Shown: in pieces, positions 5,622-7,180 of the stretch
Numbering within the stretch: position 1 is the stretch's first letter
Layout: every line of letters starts with the position of its first letter
Assembly: GCA_023254015.1 (NCBI GenBank)
Contig: JALQYS010000455.1
Coordinates: forward strand, 1 to 7,180
Direction of reading: 5' to 3'
Length of the DNA stretch: 7,180 bases
Source of the DNA: Paracoccaceae bacterium
GTDB taxonomy: Bacteria; Pseudomonadota; Alphaproteobacteria; Rhodobacterales; Rhodobacteraceae
Made by a program: the position numbers and the translations under genes
Notes under the pieces: generated by a model
What the model was told of the DNA's origin: nothing
The model's input: the letters and a program-made list of their open reading frames with translations, nothing else
Databases searched by the model: none

Positions 5622-6580
5622 GCGGTGGCGCAAAACTTTACGTCCGCGTGGCCGAAGTGGTCCGCGTCAATGATCTGATCACCCGGTTCCGCTTTGTCGC
5701 CCGCGATGGCAGCGACCTGCCGGCGTTTTCGGGCGGAGCCCATACCGTGGTGGAAATGGACGACCACGGCACAAGGCGGCTCAACCCCTATTCGCTGATG
5801 TCCGATCCCGAGGACCGTTCGGGCTATGAGATCAGCGTGCGGCGCGATGATACCGGGCGGGGCGGCTCGCTGTATATGCACACCCATGTCCAGCCCGGCA
5901 TGGAGATGGTGCTGTCCTATCCGATGAACCTGTTCCCGCTGGACAACCGGGCGCGCAAGCACCTGTTTCTGGCCGGCGGCATCGGCATCACGCCTTTCCT
6001 TGCCATGATACACCAGCTGTCGCGGTTTGGGGGCAAGTTCGAACTGCATTATGCCGCCCGCAACCCCGCGCTTTGTGCCTATGGCGACGCGTTGAAGGCT
6101 GCCCATGGCGACCGCATCAACCTGTATTTCGACGATCTTGGCCAGCAGATGCCGCTGTCCGAAATCCTGGCCCGCCAGCCGATCGGCACGCATGTCTATT
6201 GCTGCGGTCCAAAGGGGATGCTGAACTGGGTGCGCGCAACGGCCGACGGGGCCGGCTGGCCTGTCCATGCTGTTCATTTCGAAGAGTTCACCGCCCCGGG
6301 CACCGGCGCCCCGTTTACGGTGGAGCTGACGGAATCGAAAAAGACCATCACCGTCGGCCCGACCCAATCGCTGCTTGAGGCGATGGAAGCGGCCGGCGTC
6401 GATGCGCCCTACCTCTGCCGTGGCGGTGCCTGCGGGCAGTGCGAAACCAATGTCGTGAAATGCGATGGCCATATCGACCATCGCGACCACTGGCTCTCAC
6501 CCGAGGAAATGGCCAGCAATACCAAGATCATGCCCTGCGTCAGCCGGTTCACGGGCAAGACGCTGTCCATCGAACGATAG
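5618..6580 (+). CDS. dmmB: Dimethylamine monooxygenase reductase subunit (PDR/VanB-type oxidoreductase)
   Basis: Predicted 320-aa cytoplasmic iron-sulfur flavoprotein that should carry electrons from NAD(P)H through flavin to a 2Fe-2S centre and on to the heme of DmmC. Domain order is that of phthalate dioxygenase reductase/VanB. A flavin-binding barrel covers about 5-105 with RLNPYSL (54-60). The NAD-binding domain covers about 112-225 with AGGIGITPF (119-127) and YCCGPKGM (194-201). A C-terminal plant-type ferredoxin domain covers about 232-320 with C267-x4-C272-x2-C275 and C307. All four cluster ligands are present and the length is normal (about 315-325). Its ATG overlaps the dmmA stop by four bases. 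The stop codon TAG (6578-6580) overlaps the ribosome binding site of dmmC. On sequence alone it could be the reductase of another oxygenase; the dmmA and dmmC neighbours settle the assignment. Confidence 0.88.
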   Translation: MSGGAKLYVRVAEVVRVNDLITRFRFVARDGSDLPAFSGGAHTVVEMDDHGTRRLNPYSLMSDPEDRSGYEISVRRDDTGRGGSLYMHTHVQPGMEMVLSYPMNLFPLDNRARKHLFLAGGIGITPFLAMIHQLSRFGGKFELHYAARNPALCAYGDALKAAHGDRINLYFDDLGQQMPLSEILARQPIGTHVYCCGPKGMLNWVRATADGAGWPVHAVHFEEFTAPGTGAPFTVELTESKKTITVGPTQSLLEAMEAAGVDAPYLCRGGACGQCETNVVKCDGHIDHRDHWLSPEEMASNTKIMPCVSRFTGKTLSIER

Positions 6581-6589
6581 GAGAGACCG

Positions 6590-7180
6590 ATGAGCCTTGA
6601 TTTCAAATACGGCTTCGACGACTTCTTCCGCGACGAGACCTATTGCGACAACTTCACCTATCGCAACTCTCCCGCAGGGATCCGCCGCTTTCCGTTCCCG
6701 TTCGACCGGGACGACTACATGTATTCGGTCAACATGGAGCCGCATGTTCCCGGCCGCAAGGGTTCGGTCTTTGAGCATACCTTCGACGTGGACGAGCATT
6801 ATCTTTCCGAGATGCGTGACCGCGCCCGCGTTCTGGCCCGCGACCCGCTGCGCTGCCAGTCGCTGCCGCATATGACGCTGGCCGGATGGGATCTTCTGGA
6901 ACTCATCATGGAAACCAAGGCGCGGGAATATCCGCAGTGGTTTTCGCTGACCAAGAACGGCAACTACTGGCACTGGATCAACCGGCCGCTTGGCATTGAC
7001 CAGAAGTTCAACTTCCTTGATGAATCCACGCTGCCCTATGGCCCGATGGAATACATCACCCGCCAGACCCAGGGCGATTTCACGCTGCAGGATGAACGGG
7101 ACGGCACGCTTTGGGTCGATGCCGGCATGGTCACCACGCAGGCCGACTGGTCGCTCGACTTCGACATCGGCATGAACTTT
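6590..7180 (+). CDS. dmmC: Dimethylamine monooxygenase heme subunit, 5' part (heme-dependent oxidative N-demethylase family)
   Basis: Partial gene: 197 codons are visible, open to the window edge with no stop. It resembles the heme-dependent oxidative N-demethylase family (formerly DUF3445), most clearly in GPMEYITRQTQGDF (151-164) and LWVDAGMVTTQADWSLDFDI (174-193). This subunit is thought to bind heme and O2 and to oxidise a methyl group of dimethylamine, giving monomethylamine and formaldehyde, with electrons from DmmB. The visible part is rich in aromatic and acidic residues and has no signal peptide, so it is cytoplasmic. The start is supported by AGGAG (6579-6583) six bases before the ATG; nine bases separate it from the dmmB stop. 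The heme ligand cannot be named from this fragment. Family members are usually over 300 aa, so more than a third is missing. Confidence 0.85.
   Translation, partial: MSLDFKYGFDDFFRDETYCDNFTYRNSPAGIRRFPFPFDRDDYMYSVNMEPHVPGRKGSVFEHTFDVDEHYLSEMRDRARVLARDPLRCQSLPHMTLAGWDLLELIMETKAREYPQWFSLTKNGNYWHWINRPLGIDQKFNFLDESTLPYGPMEYITRQTQGDFTLQDERDGTLWVDAGMVTTQADWSLDFDIGMNF

Noticed and set aside
3771..5633. A 620-codon open frame on the minus strand opposite dmmD and dmmA
   Set aside because: It spans two well-recognised + strand genes and their intergenic hairpin, and shows no family motif. It is a GC-bias artefact.
1..7180. CRISPR arrays, tRNA/rRNA genes, insertion sequences
   Set aside because: No regular repeat-spacer pattern, no tRNA-like cloverleaf, no transposase and no terminal inverted repeats were seen.

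Overview
The window looks like a chromosomal segment of a marine-type alphaproteobacterium, most likely a Rhodobacteraceae/roseobacter-group organism. The reasons are the GC-rich genes (strong G/C bias at third codon positions), the Shine-Dalgarno-led starts, and the gene content, which matches the methylated-amine degradation loci known from roseobacters. This assignment rests on recognising protein families by eye. No search was run.

Layout, all on the + strand. (1) Positions 1-198 hold a non-coding region with a stem-loop (54-88) and a good sigma-70-type promoter (113-142). (2) 199-1542 is tmm, trimethylamine monooxygenase. (3) 1543-1857 is a 315-base gap with two back-to-back terminator hairpins (1560-1592 and 1594-1633) and then a long leader. 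(4) 1858-3621 is an APC-superfamily permease of unknown substrate, closed by its own terminator (3648-3675). (5) 3676-3785 is an AT-rich regulatory region with a nested inverted repeat. (6) 3786-7180 is a dmmDABC operon: a GcvT-like aminomethyltransferase-family protein (dmmD), a small zinc-ribbon-ended subunit (dmmA), a PDR/VanB-type ferredoxin reductase (dmmB) and the start of the heme-dependent oxidative N-demethylase subunit (dmmC), which runs off the window after 197 codons.

How the genes work together. Tmm oxidises trimethylamine (TMA) to the N-oxide (TMAO). A TMAO demethylase (Tdm, not in this window) would give dimethylamine (DMA) and formaldehyde. DmmABC then removes a methyl group from DMA to give monomethylamine and formaldehyde, with DmmB feeding electrons from NAD(P)H to the DmmC heme. 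DmmD probably passes the released C1 unit to tetrahydrofolate. The permease between the two modules is a candidate importer for one of these amines. The three transcription units are separated by intrinsic terminators, so they appear to be transcribed separately.

The most notable observations are these. DmmA lines up without gaps with two blocks of the NAD-binding domain of its neighbour DmmB, in the same order and at nearly the same spacing. The permease belongs to a family other than the known TMAO/TMA transporters and has a duplicated motif in a predicted periplasmic loop. A nested inverted repeat lies upstream of dmmD, and a related short AT-rich motif lies upstream of all three units. 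A long hairpin ends exactly where one candidate dmmA start codon begins.
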